From Gemmatimonadaceae bacterium (lineage in GTDB: Bacteria > Latescibacterota > UBA2968 > UBA8231), in contig PBSR01000061.1 in NCBI GenBank assembly GCA_002726335.1, positions 1 through 7,122 on the forward strand: 7,122 nucleotides of DNA. Direction: 5' to 3'. This document shows positions 6,205-7,122 of this stretch, in pieces (position 1 is the first letter of the stretch; every line of letters starts with the position of its first letter). The notes beneath the pieces were generated by a model, which saw only the letters and a list, made by a program, of their open reading frames with translations, was not told the origin of the DNA and ran no database searches. The position numbers and the translations under genes are program-made.

Positions 6205-7122
6205 CTAGAACCTGAGACTCAACTCCGCGTTGTACACGCGGCGGCCCAGGCCGCGCGGCAACAGGGCCACCGAGCCGTCGGGCGCCGGCAGCTGCCGGTA
6301 GCCTACGGCATTGAACTCGTCGAAGAGATTGGCCACCTCTTCCCGAATCTCCCACTCCAGGCCACCGGTGCGGAAGGCCTGGGTCATGCCGATGTCGAAG
6401 CGGATGTAGGCGTCGTCGCGTTGGGAATGACGCTCTCCTGCCAGCAGACCAGTGATGGTTCCCTCTTCATTCATGACCGGGACCTGCGGCGTGAACGGAA
6501 ACCCCGAGCCGAAGAGCAGGCGGATGTGGAACCGCGACGCCTACAGCCAACCCAGGCGCAGATCCATGCGATCCTCCAGGTACGCCGTGGCCGTGTGTCG
6601 TTGATCGGTGGCCGTCGGCAGCCACCCGCCAGCATCGGTGTCCAGATTCTCCTCCGCCCACAGGAAGCTGTAGCTCACACTGCCCACGGCGCGTCCCACC
6701 TGACCCCGCACCTGCGTCTCTGCCCCCCAGGTGCGGGTACGACTGTCGGTGCCGGGCGCATAACGCAGTTCCACGTCATCTACGGTGAAGGAGATGCGGT
6801 CCCAGCCGCGCCGGTAATAGGCCGAGCCGCGCCAGCGCCAGCGCTCCGCCTGCCGCTCGGCCTCGAAGTTGACGTCCGCCCCCTTCTGGGCGGCCGGCTC
6901 GGCGCCGTCGGTGTTCAGCAGTTCCTTGTACAGGGGGGGTTGGGCCGCCAGACCCGCCGCCAGTGCCAAGCGCCACTCGCCCACGCTTCGCGTCAGGCGC
7001 AGCTTCGGCAGCCACAGCAGCTCGTCGGGGCCATCGAATCGTACTGCTCTCAGTTCGGCGGTCGCCGCCTTGCGGGTCGCCCCGGCGAGAGCGAAGACCT
7101 CGAGCGAATCCGGCCGTCGGTA
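6205..7122 (-). pseudogene. TonB-dependent receptor, C-terminal beta-barrel part, interrupted by an in-frame TAG (5' partial)
   Basis: The reading frame runs from the right edge to TAG at 6207-6205 (306 codons including stops) and matches the C-terminal half of a TonB-dependent outer-membrane receptor barrel. Features are alternating amphipathic strands; VGEWRLALAAGLAAQPPLYKEL (roughly 6984-6919) matching the W-x-L-x-A-x-G-x-x-x-Q-x-P motif; GSGFPFTP (about 6510-6487); the strand pair FRTGGLEWEIREEVANLFDEF; and a final Phe, as expected for outer-membrane insertion. Codon 194 of the visible part is TAG (6543-6541). Receptor sequence resumes immediately in the same frame, so this is a single nonsense change with no frameshift. 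The signal peptide and plug lie beyond the window. The role is energised uptake of a sugar, siderophore or similar ligand; the neighbouring sugar genes favour carbohydrate. It could be a real pseudogene, a read-through gene or a sequence error. Confidence 0.82.
6541..6543 (-). other. In-frame amber codon inside the receptor gene
   Basis: On the minus strand the frame reads ...DLRLGWL, then TAG, then ASRFHIRLLFGSGFPFTP. The barrel motif continues without a shift. One base change from CAG, AAG, GAG, TGG, TCG, TTG, TAC or TAT would produce it. TAG also serves as the ordinary stop of three genes here (1432-1434, 3837-3835, 6207-6205), so the codon is not globally reassigned. Confidence 0.9.

Noticed and set aside
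6205..6543. Possible genome-wide reassignment of TAG to an amino acid
   Set aside because: TAG ends three genes here at sensible positions (1432-1434, 3837-3835, 6207-6205), with the next gene starting within 1-13 nt each time.
6467..6661. Minus-strand 64-codon frame spanning the amber site, considered as evidence of a frameshift in the receptor
   Set aside because: Its product is not receptor-like; the receptor sequence stays in a single frame on both sides of the TAG, so the defect is a nonsense codon, not a frameshift.

Overview
The window is a gene-dense (nearly every base coding), GC-rich bacterial segment with no RNA gene, insertion sequence, CRISPR array or long non-coding stretch that I can see. 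The gene set consists of an outer-membrane TonB-dependent receptor, a glycosyl-hydrolase-like TIM barrel, two xylose-isomerase-like TIM-barrel proteins, a zinc dehydrogenase and a shikimate-kinase-type kinase. Together with protein wording that reminds me of environmental, polysaccharide-degrading lineages, this suggests an uncultured Gram-negative bacterium such as Latescibacterota, Poribacteria or a relative. That placement is an inference from recall, not a search result.

Layout. On the plus strand, a 5'-truncated protein of unknown function with an alpha/alpha-toroid look (1-1434) is followed 13 nt later by a complete sugar phosphate isomerase/epimerase-like protein (1448-2281). On the minus strand, reading from the right edge, five genes are packed as one apparent operon: the C-terminal barrel of a TonB-dependent receptor (7122-6205), a 536-residue glycosyl-hydrolase-like protein (6203-4593), a second TIM-barrel isomerase-like protein (4596-3835), a shikimate-kinase family protein (3830-3303) and a zinc-dependent medium-chain dehydrogenase (3292-2297). 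Junctions in this operon are 1 nt, a 4-nt GTGA overlap, 4 nt and 10 nt. The two units converge, with only 15 nt between their stop codons and no clear terminator there.

Working model (inference). The minus-strand unit looks like a carbohydrate-utilisation locus: the receptor imports a glycoside or polyol, the GH-like protein acts on it inside the cell, and the isomerase-like protein, dehydrogenase and kinase process the released sugar or cyclitol. The plus-strand pair probably serves related chemistry. The substrate cannot be read from the sequence.

Most notable points: (1) the receptor reading frame carries one in-frame amber TAG at 6543-6541, although clear receptor sequence continues in the same frame on both sides; (2) the 253-residue TIM-barrel protein has Val where these enzymes usually have their C-terminal metal-binding Glu, whereas the 277-residue protein keeps a full Glu/Asp/His/Glu set; (3) a kinase with almost all shikimate-kinase motifs lies inside a sugar operon rather than with aromatic amino-acid genes.
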